Assembly (NCBI GenBank): GCA_036787815.1
Contig: DAIQOP010000170.1
Coordinates: 1 to 8,436 of the forward strand
DNA: 8,436 bases
Source: DATBAK01 sp036787815
GTDB lineage: Bacteria > Actinomycetota > Acidimicrobiia > IMCC26256 > PALSA-610
Direction: 5' to 3'
Each line of letters starts with the position of its first letter. The stretch's first letter is position 1. Shown here in pieces: positions 1 to 6,875 of this stretch. The notes beneath the pieces were generated by a model that saw only the letters and a list, made by a program, of their open reading frames with translations, made no database searches and was not told where the DNA came from. A program made the translations under genes and the position numbers.

Positions 1-1
1 G

Positions 2-799
2 CCGCAGCGTCGCGAACTGCTCGACGCGACCGTCGGGATGCTCGACGCCACCTTCGACGCGCACCTCTTCGTAGCCGAACGCGCTCAGCTTCCGATACTG
101 ATGGTGCACCGCGTAGCGACTGCCGTCGGGCCGCTCCAGCAGCATCGGGCTCCACGAAAAACGGAACGAGAGCCGCGCGGCCGCGCCCGCTCCCGCGCCT
201 TCGACATCGACGGGCGGGATCCCCACGTCCTGGCGGACGCCCCACGAGTGATCGCGGGTCGAGAACCATTCCTCGGGCGTGATCTCGTGTCGCGCACCGT
301 CGACATCGACCCAGCCGGACGCGATCCCGATCTGGTGATACCGCAGCACCTCCGCGTCGAGCCGGTACCCGCGGCGCGCGTGCTGCACGTCGCGGCGCTC
401 CAACACCGGCGGCACCACGGCTTGGAAGACCCACTCGAACGCGACGGGTACGACGTCGTTGGGCTCGCAGCGGAACCGAACCCGCCGGTACGGCTCGATC
501 ACCTCGTAGCGGATCGGCCCGACCCCGATGCGCTCCGGATCGTCGCTCAGCCGCCGGCTCCCCCGGACCGTCCACTGCTCGCGACCACGCGACACTCCGG
601 CGTACCCGTCGAACACGTTGCGGTTGGTGTACTTGCCCACGCCGAACGCGACCTGCACGCGACCGTCGCGCGAGGCGGCCATCGCGCACACCTTCTCCGT
701 CCACGACCGGTCCGACTGGGCGACACGCGCGTGCGTCTCGACGATCTGGTGCGTGAAGGATTCGTCGGCGGCGACGAGCGGCCCGTCATCGGATGGCAT
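2..799 (-). CDS. CrtC/DUF7064-7065-like lipocalin-fold protein, C-terminus cut by window edge
   Basis: The minus frame stays open from the ATG at 799 to the left edge: 266 residues with no stop, so the C-terminus lies outside the window. The start is supported by GGGAGAG about 7 bases upstream and by lack of a better start. The N-terminal part holds a beta-rich core (VAFGVGKYTNRNVFDGYAGV; YEVIEPYRRVRFRCEP; AFEWVFQAVVPPVLE). Further on come an acidic-aromatic EEWFSTRDHSWGVR stretch (about residues 195-208) and a SWSPMLLERPDG segment. The RDHSWGVR signature with paired beta domains recalls actinobacterial DUF7065/DUF7064 proteins, which are related in fold to CrtC (hydroxyneurosporene synthase) and lipocalin-like Diels-Alderases. 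Substrate is unknown; such genes often neighbour lipid or terpenoid metabolism genes. No signal peptide is visible, so it is probably cytoplasmic. It is divergent from the phosphotransferase gene. The CDS is secure; the family is recalled from motifs only. Confidence 0.8.
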   Translation of the reverse strand, partial: MPSDDGPLVAADESFTHQIVETHARVAQSDRSWTEKVCAMAASRDGRVQVAFGVGKYTNRNVFDGYAGVSRGREQWTVRGSRRLSDDPERIGVGPIRYEVIEPYRRVRFRCEPNDVVPVAFEWVFQAVVPPVLERRDVQHARRGYRLDAEVLRYHQIGIASGWVDVDGARHEITPEEWFSTRDHSWGVRQDVGIPPVDVEGAGAGAAARLSFRFSWSPMLLERPDGSRYAVHHQYRKLSAFGYEEVRVEGGVEHPDGRVEQFATLR

Positions 800-824
800 T
801 CGAGGCTCTCCCTTCGAGCGGGCG

Positions 825-853
825 ATTCTGTAGCATCCGGCGCCGGATGACAA
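825..853 (-). promoter_or_regulatory. Candidate promoter of the minus-strand lipocalin-like gene
   Basis: Read on the minus strand, TTGTCA (853-848, 5/6 to the -35 consensus) is followed after 17 bases by CAGAAT (830-825, 4/6 to the -10 consensus). An alternative -10 is TACAGA (832-827) at 15 bases. Transcription would start near 818, giving a leader of about 20 bases that carries the GGGAGAG ribosome site before the ATG at 799. The spacing is good, but the match is by eye. Confidence 0.4.
834..849. promoter_or_regulatory. 16-bp perfect palindrome, probable repressor operator
   Basis: CATCCGGCGCCGGATG is a perfect inverted repeat in the 106-base gap between two divergent genes. It fills nearly all the spacer of the candidate minus-strand promoter and touches its -35 hexamer, where a dimeric repressor (for example TetR-like) would block RNA polymerase. 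No regulator gene lies in the window, so the binding protein is unknown. It could also affect the plus-strand phosphotransferase. Confidence 0.45.
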
Positions 854-905
854 CCGAGCGACGACGAGCACCGTCCCATGATCACCGCCCTGTGAACACC
901 ACCCA

Positions 906-1958
906 GTGACCACACTCGGGCAGCGCGACGACGGTGAGCTCGCGCGGGGCATCGCGCGGTGGTGCGCGCAGCGGTGGCCGGAGGCGGCGCCCGTGGTCGC
1001 GGAGATCACGCGGCCGAGCTCCGGTTGGTCGAACGAGACGCTGCTCGTGACGATCGTGGCGGGCAACGGCAACGAGGCAACGCGCGAACGCCTCGTGGTG
1101 CGGCTCCCGCCGACCGTGCCGACGTGGCCGGCCTACGACCTCGGAGCCCAGGCACGCGTGCTCGAAGCGCTCACGGAGAGCGGGATCCCGGTGCCGCGCG
1201 TGATCGCGTACGAAGAAGCCGAAGAGTGGCTGGGCGCGCCGTTCCTCGTGATGTCGCACGAGTTCGGACGGCCCGGCGCCGAGATGCCGGCATTCGATCC
1301 CTGGATCGTCGACGCGCCGCTCGGCGAACAACGCCGGCTGCACGAATCGTTCGTCAGGATGCTCGCGTCGATCCACCGCGTCGATTGGCGTGCGGCCGCG
1401 CTCGATCACACCCTGCGCGGCGGTGAGGGTGCGATCGGGGCCGAGATCGCGTGGTGGCGGGAGTACGTCGAATGGGCCGCCGACGGCGAGCCCACGCCCG
1501 CGCTCGCAGCGGCGATCGCCTGGTGCGCCGCCAATGCTCCGGCTGTGGAGCCGCCCGCCTCCCTCTGCTGGGGCGACCCGCGCATCGGCAACATGCTGTT
1601 CGCCGACGACCGCTCCGTCACCGCGGTGCTCGATTGGGAGCTCGCGACGATCGGGCCCGCCGAATCCGATCTCGCGTGGTATCTCGCGCTCGACGAGCTC
1701 ACGGTCGCGTTCACGAAGCGCACGGTTCCCGGGTTCCTCGATCGCGCGGCGCTCGTCGCGTGCTACGAGCACGCGCTCGGCCGGGAGGTCCGCGACCTCG
1801 AATGGCACGAGATCTTCGCGGTGACGCGATCGATCGCGATCAACGAGCGCCAGGCCCGCCTGGCCGCCGCCACGGGTGTCTCCTATCCCGGCGTCGCCGG
1901 CGAGGAGAACCCGGTGCTCCGGCGGCTCACCCGCAGGATCGACGGGTTCGCGACCTGA
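906..1958 (+). CDS. Phosphotransferase family protein (APH/ACAD10-11 N-terminal-like kinase)
   Basis: This 350-residue protein has the aminoglycoside phosphotransferase/choline-kinase fold (PF01636 type). Seen in order: SSGWSNETLL (residues 38-47, the phosphate-binding loop region of this subfamily), LVVRLPP (63-69, bearing the lobe-1 basic position), LVMSHEFGRP (hinge, 114-123), the catalytic loop CWGDPRIGNML (221-231, Asp224 and Asn229) and DWELATIGPAESDLAW (243-258, metal-binding Asp243). The sequence resembles the kinase domain of mammalian ACAD10/ACAD11, which phosphorylates 4-hydroxyacyl-CoAs, more than true antibiotic kinases. A hydroxyacyl-CoA or small-alcohol substrate is therefore more likely than drug resistance. 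The start is GTG; the frame is closed upstream by a TGA at 879-881 with no in-frame ATG, and no clear Shine-Dalgarno is visible. A five-codon ATG...TGA (878-895) ends just before it, significance unknown. The AidB-like dehydrogenase downstream fits an acyl-CoA context. Confidence 0.9.
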   Translation: MTTLGQRDDGELARGIARWCAQRWPEAAPVVAEITRPSSGWSNETLLVTIVAGNGNEATRERLVVRLPPTVPTWPAYDLGAQARVLEALTESGIPVPRVIAYEEAEEWLGAPFLVMSHEFGRPGAEMPAFDPWIVDAPLGEQRRLHESFVRMLASIHRVDWRAAALDHTLRGGEGAIGAEIAWWREYVEWAADGEPTPALAAAIAWCAANAPAVEPPASLCWGDPRIGNMLFADDRSVTAVLDWELATIGPAESDLAWYLALDELTVAFTKRTVPGFLDRAALVACYEHALGREVRDLEWHEIFAVTRSIAINERQARLAAATGVSYPGVAGEENPVLRRLTRRIDGFAT

Positions 1959-1993
1959 GGCGAGACTGGGTCGGTGAAACCGGTGCCCCCGCC

Positions 1994-2018
1994 AAACCGA
2001 CTCGGGGCGCCCGGCGTC
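1994..2018 (+). promoter_or_regulatory. Possible ECF-type promoter upstream of the sigma factor gene
   Basis: AAACC (1994-1998) lies 16 bases upstream of CGTC (2015-2018), echoing the AAC-type -35 and CGTC -10 elements recognised by many ECF sigma factors. Autoregulation of the sigma gene, whose ATG is at 2041, would be typical. The -35 lacks the usual GG before AAC, and short GC-rich motifs occur often by chance here, so this is tentative. Confidence 0.25.
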
Positions 2019-2040
2019 TGTATGGCATGACCGTCCGGCG

Positions 2041-2583
2041 ATGGATGCGGTGGTGAGCAGTCCCGACACGGTGGACGCCGACGTCGCCACGTTCTGCCGG
2101 CGCGAATGGCCCCGGCTCGTCGGCTCGCTGTCGCTGTTCACCGGCGACCGCGACCTTGCCCAGGAGCTGGCCCAGGAGACCCTCGCGCGCGTGTGCCGAG
2201 ACTGGCGCAAGGTCTCGACCCTCGACGCGCCGGGCGCGTGGGCCCATCGCGTCGCGCTGAACCTCGCCCGCTCCCACTTCCGCCACCGCGCGGTCGCGCG
2301 CCGGCACGCGAGCCGGCTCGAGGCGCTCGCGCACACCGACGAACCCGACGCCGCGAGCGCGATCGCGGTGCGGGCCGCCGTCGCGAGGCTGCCCCTCCGT
2401 CCGCGCACCGCGCTGGTGCTCCGATACTTCGCCGATCTCTCCGTCGCCGAGACCGCGGAGGCGATGCGCTGCCCCGAGGGCACGGTCAAGACCCTCACCC
2501 GCCAGGCGATCCTCACACTGCGCACCGCGGGCCTGATCGCCGGCACCGAGACCGAAGAGGAGTCGATGGCAGATGTCGAATGA
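2041..2583 (+). CDS. ECF (group 4) sigma-70 factor, SigE-family-like
   Basis: This 180-residue protein has the two-domain ECF layout. Region 2 spans about residues 18-84: a core-binding helix at FCRREWPRLVGSLSLFTGD, then LAQELAQETLARVCRDW and the -10-contacting WAHRVALNLARSHFRHR. A short Ala/His/Arg linker follows, then region 4 (about 108-162) with a helix-turn-helix in LSVAETAEAMRCPEGTVKTL, which would contact the -35 element. The GDRDLAQELAQETL and ARLPLRPRTALVLRYFADLS segments recall the actinobacterial SigE-family group. There is no SnoaL or other C-terminal extension, and the length is typical. The ATG at 2041 gives a complete region 2; GTG codons at 2050 and 2053 are alternatives and no strong ribosome site decides. 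Its last 11 bases overlap the next gene, implying translational coupling to a probable regulator of its activity. Confidence 0.92.
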   Translation: MDAVVSSPDTVDADVATFCRREWPRLVGSLSLFTGDRDLAQELAQETLARVCRDWRKVSTLDAPGAWAHRVALNLARSHFRHRAVARRHASRLEALAHTDEPDAASAIAVRAAVARLPLRPRTALVLRYFADLSVAETAEAMRCPEGTVKTLTRQAILTLRTAGLIAGTETEEESMADVE

Positions 2584-3670
2584 CGTGAGACACCTTTTGC
2601 ATGGCGCCGCGGCCAAGCCTTCGACCGAAGCCGACGTCGCCGGTGCCTGGCGCCGCGGGCACCGCATGCGCGTGCAGCGGCGCGTGATGAGCGGCGCGGC
2701 CGCGGTCGCGATCGTCGCCGTCGGATCCCTCGCGATCGCCAACCTCACGTCGCGCGGGAACGGCAACGGACCGGCCGCGCCGATCACCACCGCGGGGTCG
2801 AGCTGCCCCGCGCCGAGCACGGCTGCCGACTACCCGGCCTGGGCGGCCTCGGCGCACCCACCGGTGTCGGTGCCACACCTGGTGTCGCGTGACCGCAACG
2901 TCGTCGCCGTCGTGTTCGCCGACCCGATGCGGTCAGGATCGCCGACCGACCGGTCGAACAAGATCCTGTGGATCGTGCGCCTGCCGCGCGGCGGCACGCC
3001 GCTCGAGATCACGGCCACGTTGCCGCGCTCCGACGCGCATCCCGTGCACGTGACCTTCCCCGCCGACTCGGCACCGGGCGAGATCTACCCGTCGACGGTG
3101 AACGTGCCGGCGCCCGGCTGCTGGCACTTCGCCCTCTCCTGGAACGGGCACCGCTCCGCCGTCGACCTCGCCTACGAGCCGCCCGTCGCGACCACCACGT
3201 CGGTCCCGTCGCCGACGGTCCCGGTCACGACCTCCACGACCCCGGCCCGGCCCGGCCCGTGCCGTACCGCCGACCTCGTCGTCACACTGAGCGCGCCCAA
3301 CGGCTCGGCGGGCCACATGAACTACGAGATCGGGTTCCGCAACGCCGCCCCTGCCGCGTCGTGCTTCATGACCGGCTATCCCGGCGTGGCGTTCCTCGAC
3401 GGATCGGGCCATCAGATCGGGGTTCCCGCGCAACGCAACCCGCTCTCGTACGCCCCGGTCACACTCGCTCCGGGTGCGAGCGCGTATGCGCACCTCAGCG
3501 TCACCAACCCGAGCGTGCTCGGCGGATGCGCGGCCACACCCGTGCAGCAGCTTCAGGTCTTCCCACCCAACGAGACCGCGGCTGCGACCGTCGGGGCCGC
3601 CGGCATCACCGTGTGTGCGACGCAGGTTGGCGCGACGATCGACCCGGTGCTCGACCACCCGCTCGGCTGA
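2573..3670 (+). CDS. Single-pass membrane protein with C-terminal DUF4232-like domain, probable anti-sigma partner
   Basis: This 365-residue protein starts inside the sigma gene. The purine-rich GAAGAGGAG about 9-15 bases before the ATG is a good ribosome site. The N-terminus is a short basic cytoplasmic segment (1-38, ending RRGHRMRVQRRVM), then one membrane helix (about 40-58) and a large exterior part. Residues 75-203 form a beta-rich module with one Cys pair (78, 183), an ILWIVRLPRGG strand and a PGCWHFALSW end. A Thr/Ser/Pro/Val linker (about 204-228) leads to a C-terminal domain (230-350) with four cysteines (230, 264, 319, 348) and GYPGVAFLDGSG, typical of DUF4232 (PF14016). Position and topology suggest it controls the sigma factor, but no HxxxCxxC zinc anti-sigma motif is present and the cytoplasmic tail is short, so the role is inferred. 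It ends one base before the convergent dehydrogenase stop. Confidence 0.88.
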   Translation: MSNDVRHLLHGAAAKPSTEADVAGAWRRGHRMRVQRRVMSGAAAVAIVAVGSLAIANLTSRGNGNGPAAPITTAGSSCPAPSTAADYPAWAASAHPPVSVPHLVSRDRNVVAVVFADPMRSGSPTDRSNKILWIVRLPRGGTPLEITATLPRSDAHPVHVTFPADSAPGEIYPSTVNVPAPGCWHFALSWNGHRSAVDLAYEPPVATTTSVPSPTVPVTTSTTPARPGPCRTADLVVTLSAPNGSAGHMNYEIGFRNAAPAASCFMTGYPGVAFLDGSGHQIGVPAQRNPLSYAPVTLAPGASAYAHLSVTNPSVLGGCAATPVQQLQVFPPNETAAATVGAAGITVCATQVGATIDPVLDHPLG

Positions 3671-3685
3671 GCTATCCCTCCGCCG

Positions 3686-3705
3686 CGACCGGGCGCGCCC
3701 GGTCG
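3686..3705. terminator. 20-bp perfect palindrome at a convergent gene junction, possible bidirectional terminator
   Basis: CGACCGGGCGCGCCCGGTCG is self-complementary over 20 bases and could form an 8-bp GC stem with a CGCG loop in RNA from either strand. It begins 15 bases after the stop of the plus-strand membrane protein gene and lies within the last dozen or so codons of the minus-strand dehydrogenase (IDRARPVAAEG end). No T-tract follows on either side, as is common for high-GC actinobacterial terminators. It may instead be a protein-binding site or partly a codon-usage effect. Confidence 0.4.
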
Positions 3706-4547
3706 ATGATCGAGCGCAGATCGAGGCCCGGAGGCAGGGTGCCGAACGCTCGCCAGGTGTCGTCGCCGAGCCGAGAGGCGCAGAAGGCATCGGCGACGGC
3801 GGGCGGAGCGGTGCGCACGAGGAGTGCTCCCTGGAACACGGTGGCAAGCCGCTCCACGAGGCGCCGCGCGCGCGTCTCGACGAAGTCGGTGTCGTCGAGC
3901 TCGGCCCGCAACGCCGGCACGCTCTCGTCGAGTCGGTGGTCGGCGCCGGCCGCGAGGCCGACCTCTTCCCAGTAGGCGTCGAGCACGGCGGGCTCACGCG
4001 CGAGCGCTCGGAGCACGTCGAGGCAGATGACGTTCCCCGAGCCCTCCCACACGCCGTTGAGCGGGCTCTGGCGGAAGAGCCGAGGGAGATCGGTCTCCTC
4101 CACGTAGCCGGCACCGCCCAGGCACTCGAGCGCCTCCGCGGCGTGTTGCGGCGCGCGCTTGCAGGTGAAGTACTTGATCACCGGTGTGACGAGCCGCTTG
4201 ATGCGCTGCTCGTGCTCGTCTTCGGGCTCCGCGTCGAACGCGCGGGCGAGCCGTAGCGCGGCCGCGGTCGCGGCTTCCGATTCGATCACGAGGTCGGCGA
4301 GCACGTTGGCCATCAACGGCTGCTCGTCGAGCACCGCGCCGAAGGCCTCGCGGTGATGCGTATGCCACGTTGCCTGCGCAACGCCCTGGCGCATGATCGC
4401 CGTCGAGCCGAGCACGCAGTCGAGGCGCGTGTGGTTCACCATCTCGATGATCGTGCGGACACCGCGGCCGACGTCGCCCACCAACGCGCCCCATGTGTCG
4501 ACCAGCTCGATCTCGCTCGACGCGTTCGAACGATCGCCGAGCTTGTC

Positions 4548-4550
4548 CTA
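4548..4550 (-). other. In-frame amber codon inside the dehydrogenase gene
   Basis: The TAG stands at a position usually held by Lys in AidB relatives (RLKDKLG). A single A-to-T change from AAG, or C-to-T from CAG, would create it. TAG is also the natural stop of this gene (3674-3672) and of the glycosidase gene (5357-5355), so general reassignment of TAG is unlikely. Confidence 0.9.
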
Positions 4551-5354
4551 CAGCCGCTCGATGCGGATCGGGTTGCGGGTGCCGTCGGGCCGCCACCGCG
4601 GCACCAGGAAGCACGACAATCCCTGCGGAGCCTGGGCGAGCATGAGGAACGCGTCCGACATCGGCGCCGAGCAGAACCACTTGTGGCCGGTGAGCAGGAA
4701 CCCGCCGTCGTCGCTCGGGCGTGCGACCGAGGTGTTCGCCCGCACGTCGGAGCCGCCCTGCTTCTCGGTCATCGCCATGCCGCAGGTCGCGCCGTCCTTC
4801 TCGCCGACCGGACGGTTCGACGGGTCGTAGGTGCGCGACGCGAGGCGGGGCTCCCATTCGGCGGCGAGGTCGGGTGCGTGCCGCAACGCGGGCACCACCG
4901 AGTAGGTCATCGAGATCGGGCAGATGTGGCCACCGTCGACCTGGTACCAGGTGATCACCTTCGCGGCGCGCGCGACGTGCGCGCCCGCACGCGCCTCGGC
5001 CCACGGCGCCGCGTGCAACCCGTTGCCCACCGCGACGGTCATGAGCTCGTGGTACGCGGGGTGGTAGCTCACGACGTCGACGCGGTTGCCGTAGCGGTCG
5101 TGCGTGCGCAGCACCGGCGGGTTCTCGTTGGCCTGCCGGCCGAGCTCGAGCGCACGGAACGAGCCCGCCTGCCGGCCCAGCTCGTGCAGCTCCTCGACCG
5201 CCCACCCCGCGCCTTCGCGCCCGACCGCTTCGACGAGCGCCGCGTCGGCGCCGAAACCGTCGTACCCGCTGAGCGGCGGCGGCTGGTTGACGACCTCGTG
5301 AGTCTCGAACCGCGTTGTCATGCCCGTGAGGTTAGGCAGGCAATCGCCGAGTTC

Positions 5355-6602
5355 CTACTTCGCGGCGGCGGAGATCCGTTCGTAGGCGGCGTACGACGGC
5401 TTGTGCGTGCCGTCCTTGCGCAGCAGGCCCATCCAGGCGCCGCCGGGATCGGTCTGCACGTTGCCGCCCTTGTCGTCGTACGTGAACCAGCACATCTCGG
5501 CCACCCACGCGTACTGCGACGCGCGCTGGAATCCCGCGGTCAGCAGGCCGGCCTGCTGCTGCTCGGTGAGCATCTTGCCGCCGCCCTTGCCGCCGTCGGT
5601 CGGACCGCCGAACTCGGTGATCCAGACCTTCTTCGCACCGTCGCCGTTCGCGACCATGATGCGGCGGGCGTTGAGCATGCGGTCCCACCCGTTCGTCATC
5701 CCGTACGGATCCTTGTGCTCGGGATTCGGGTCGAACACGCAGATCGCCGCGCTCGGCGCGCACGGGAGCTGGGGCGTCGAGTACGCGTGGTACGACACAC
5801 CGTCGAACGAGCCGCCCGCGCCGTAGGCGTAGAGGTACAAGAGGTAGAGGTCGGCGGCCATGCGCTGGTTCGCGACCGTGCGAGTGCCGCCGATGCCGCC
5901 GACGAGCACGGTCGCGCCGATCTTGAGCGCGTGCACGGCCGCGGTGGTGAGCTTGAGCAACTGCGCGTACCCGCACGGGTTCGGTGTGGGCCACACCGCG
6001 ATCGGGTCGGCGTGCTTGGGGCTGCGGCGCCCGATGTTCGGCGAGTTCTCGAGCTCGAAGACGTGCGCATCCGACTTGAGGTGCGTCGCGAGCGCGGCGA
6101 TCGCTCGCGCGTACGACGGCAGGTCGAACGGCGCCGGATCGGCGCACGCGATGTGGCCGATGCGGCTCGGGACCATCGCCCATGCCGGCGGGCCGTCGAC
6201 CTGCACGATGAGGCTGAAGTGGCCCTTGTACTTCGGTTCGCGCAGTGTCGCGACGAGCGCGTCGACACCCTTCCAGTTGTACTGGGGCGCGCCCTTGGGC
6301 AGCGCCTTCGGGTCGTCGGGCTCGAAGTTCTGCCACGGGATCGACGAGCGGATCCAGTGCACCCCGAGCTTCTCGAAGTCGTCGAGACCTTTGCGGATGT
6401 GGGCTTCGTCGAGGAAGAAACCGGTACCCGGGGCGAGACCGAGGTTCGCCTTCTGCACCACGTACGCGGCAGGTTGGGTGCGTCGGGACGGCGTACCGGC
6501 GGAGGCGAGGTTGGCGCCGAGCAGGCTGGAAGCGAGGCAGGCGATGAGCGCGATCGTCGCGACGCGAGATGCGCGGGGTCTCGTCGGGGGTACGAGTCTC
6601 AT
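5355..6602 (-). CDS. Exported TIM-barrel glycoside hydrolase-like protein (GH39/cellulase-clan type)
   Basis: This is a 415-residue protein. The ATG at 6602 is chosen because AAAGGAGA sits about 5 bases upstream and a signal peptide follows (basic MRLVPPTRPRASR, hydrophobic ATIALIACLASSLLGA, probable cleavage near ASA-G at 35-36). The mature part looks like a clan-A (beta/alpha)8 barrel: GLDDFEKLGVHWIRSSIPWQNFEP (strand 1-2 region), HFSLIVQVDGPPAWA, YARAIAALATHL, FELENSPNI (182-190), FDGVSYHAYS (267-275), KVWITEFGGPT (325-335) and a C-terminal WFTYDD / KPSYAAYERI. Glu330 in WITEFG is the expected nucleophile. The expected acid/base motif NEP reads N-S-P, with Ser187 replacing Glu. It could be a polysaccharide-binding or altered-mechanism protein rather than a normal hydrolase. 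Exact GH family is uncertain. The frame stays open far upstream, but that extension lacks a start context and overlaps the helicase antisense. Confidence 0.85.
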   Translation of the reverse strand: MRLVPPTRPRASRVATIALIACLASSLLGANLASAGTPSRRTQPAAYVVQKANLGLAPGTGFFLDEAHIRKGLDDFEKLGVHWIRSSIPWQNFEPDDPKALPKGAPQYNWKGVDALVATLREPKYKGHFSLIVQVDGPPAWAMVPSRIGHIACADPAPFDLPSYARAIAALATHLKSDAHVFELENSPNIGRRSPKHADPIAVWPTPNPCGYAQLLKLTTAAVHALKIGATVLVGGIGGTRTVANQRMAADLYLLYLYAYGAGGSFDGVSYHAYSTPQLPCAPSAAICVFDPNPEHKDPYGMTNGWDRMLNARRIMVANGDGAKKVWITEFGGPTDGGKGGGKMLTEQQQAGLLTAGFQRASQYAWVAEMCWFTYDDKGGNVQTDPGGAWMGLLRKDGTHKPSYAAYERISAAAK

Positions 6603-6875
6603 GGTCTCCTTTGACGCGGGTGGCCACGGCCGGGCGGAGCGGGGGTGCGCTCGAAGCGGCGAGCGACGCCGAGCAGAGGCCGACCCTACGCGGCGCGTCC
6701 CGCCGGGGGGCGCATGGGTCGCGGCCCAAAATGTCGAAAATAGGCAGGAAAACAAGGGAATGTCGGCCCCCAAAGTGGCACGAAGGGTCGGAACCGACCA
6801 GTTGACTTTTTCCACTTCAACAACATCCACCACAACAGCGGATGACCGGTCGATAACGTCGGCGCCGATGGTGCG
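6603..6875. promoter_or_regulatory. Divergent intergenic region between glycosidase-like and helicase genes
   Basis: This 273-base gap must hold both promoters. The stretch from about 6722 to 6860 is clearly richer in A/T than the rest of the window (runs such as CAAAATGTCGAAAATAGG and GACTTTTTCC). On the plus strand TTGACT (6802-6807) is a good -35, but the expected -10 position (near 6825) reads ATCCAC, a poor match. On the minus strand no convincing hexamer pair was found. The helicase ATG has no clear ribosome site. I saw no LexA-type CGAAC-N4-GTTCG box. Confidence 0.4.
6786..6799. promoter_or_regulatory. Inverted repeat beside a -35-like element
   Basis: GGTCGG-AA-CCGACC is an inverted repeat with perfect 6-bp arms and a two-base centre. 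It ends two bases before the -35-like TTGACT upstream of the helicase. The position suits an activator or repressor site, or it is chance in GC-rich DNA. Confidence 0.3.

Larger units (their letters stand above)
3672..5321 (-). pseudogene. AidB-like acyl-CoA dehydrogenase, interrupted by one in-frame TAG
   Basis: Read through one stop, this is a 549-residue protein, close to E. coli AidB (about 540). AidB-type FAD-dependent acyl-CoA dehydrogenases have weak isovaleryl-CoA dehydrogenase activity and are linked to alkylation stress. The 5' part (5321-4551, 257 residues) has YHPAYHELM, GMAMTEKQGGSDVRANT (181-197) and GHKWFCSAPMSDAFLMLAQ. Codon 258 is TAG (4550-4548), exactly where relatives read RLKDKLGNRSN; here RL-stop-DKLGDRSN. 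The 3' part stays in the same frame to 3672 with VNHTRLDCVLGS, AFGAVLDEQPL, CKRAPQHAAEALECLGGAGYVEE and WEGSGNVICLDVLRAL, all expected. There is no frameshift or other lesion. A GTG at 4484 could restart translation, but the flavin fold would be split. The start has only a weak ribosome site. It lies 33 bases after the glycosidase gene and is probably co-transcribed. A sequencing error is an alternative to a true nonsense mutation. Confidence 0.85.

Noticed and set aside
1825..1838. 14-bp palindrome CGCGATCGATCGCG
   Set aside because: It is inside the phosphotransferase coding sequence and made of common GATC/GCG codons (TRSIAI), so there is no reason to assign a function.
882..2546. A 554-codon open frame on the minus strand
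   Set aside because: It lies antisense to the phosphotransferase and sigma factor genes, both of which carry clear family motifs.
4548..4550. TAG read as an extra amino acid by genetic-code change or pyrrolysine
   Set aside because: TAG serves as the normal stop of two genes in the window, and AidB proteins are not known to contain pyrrolysine.
4353..6614. A 753-codon open frame on the plus strand
   Set aside because: It is opposite the dehydrogenase and glycosidase, is Arg/Val/Asp-rich low-complexity sequence with no recognisable motif, and is explained by GC-rich third positions on the other strand.
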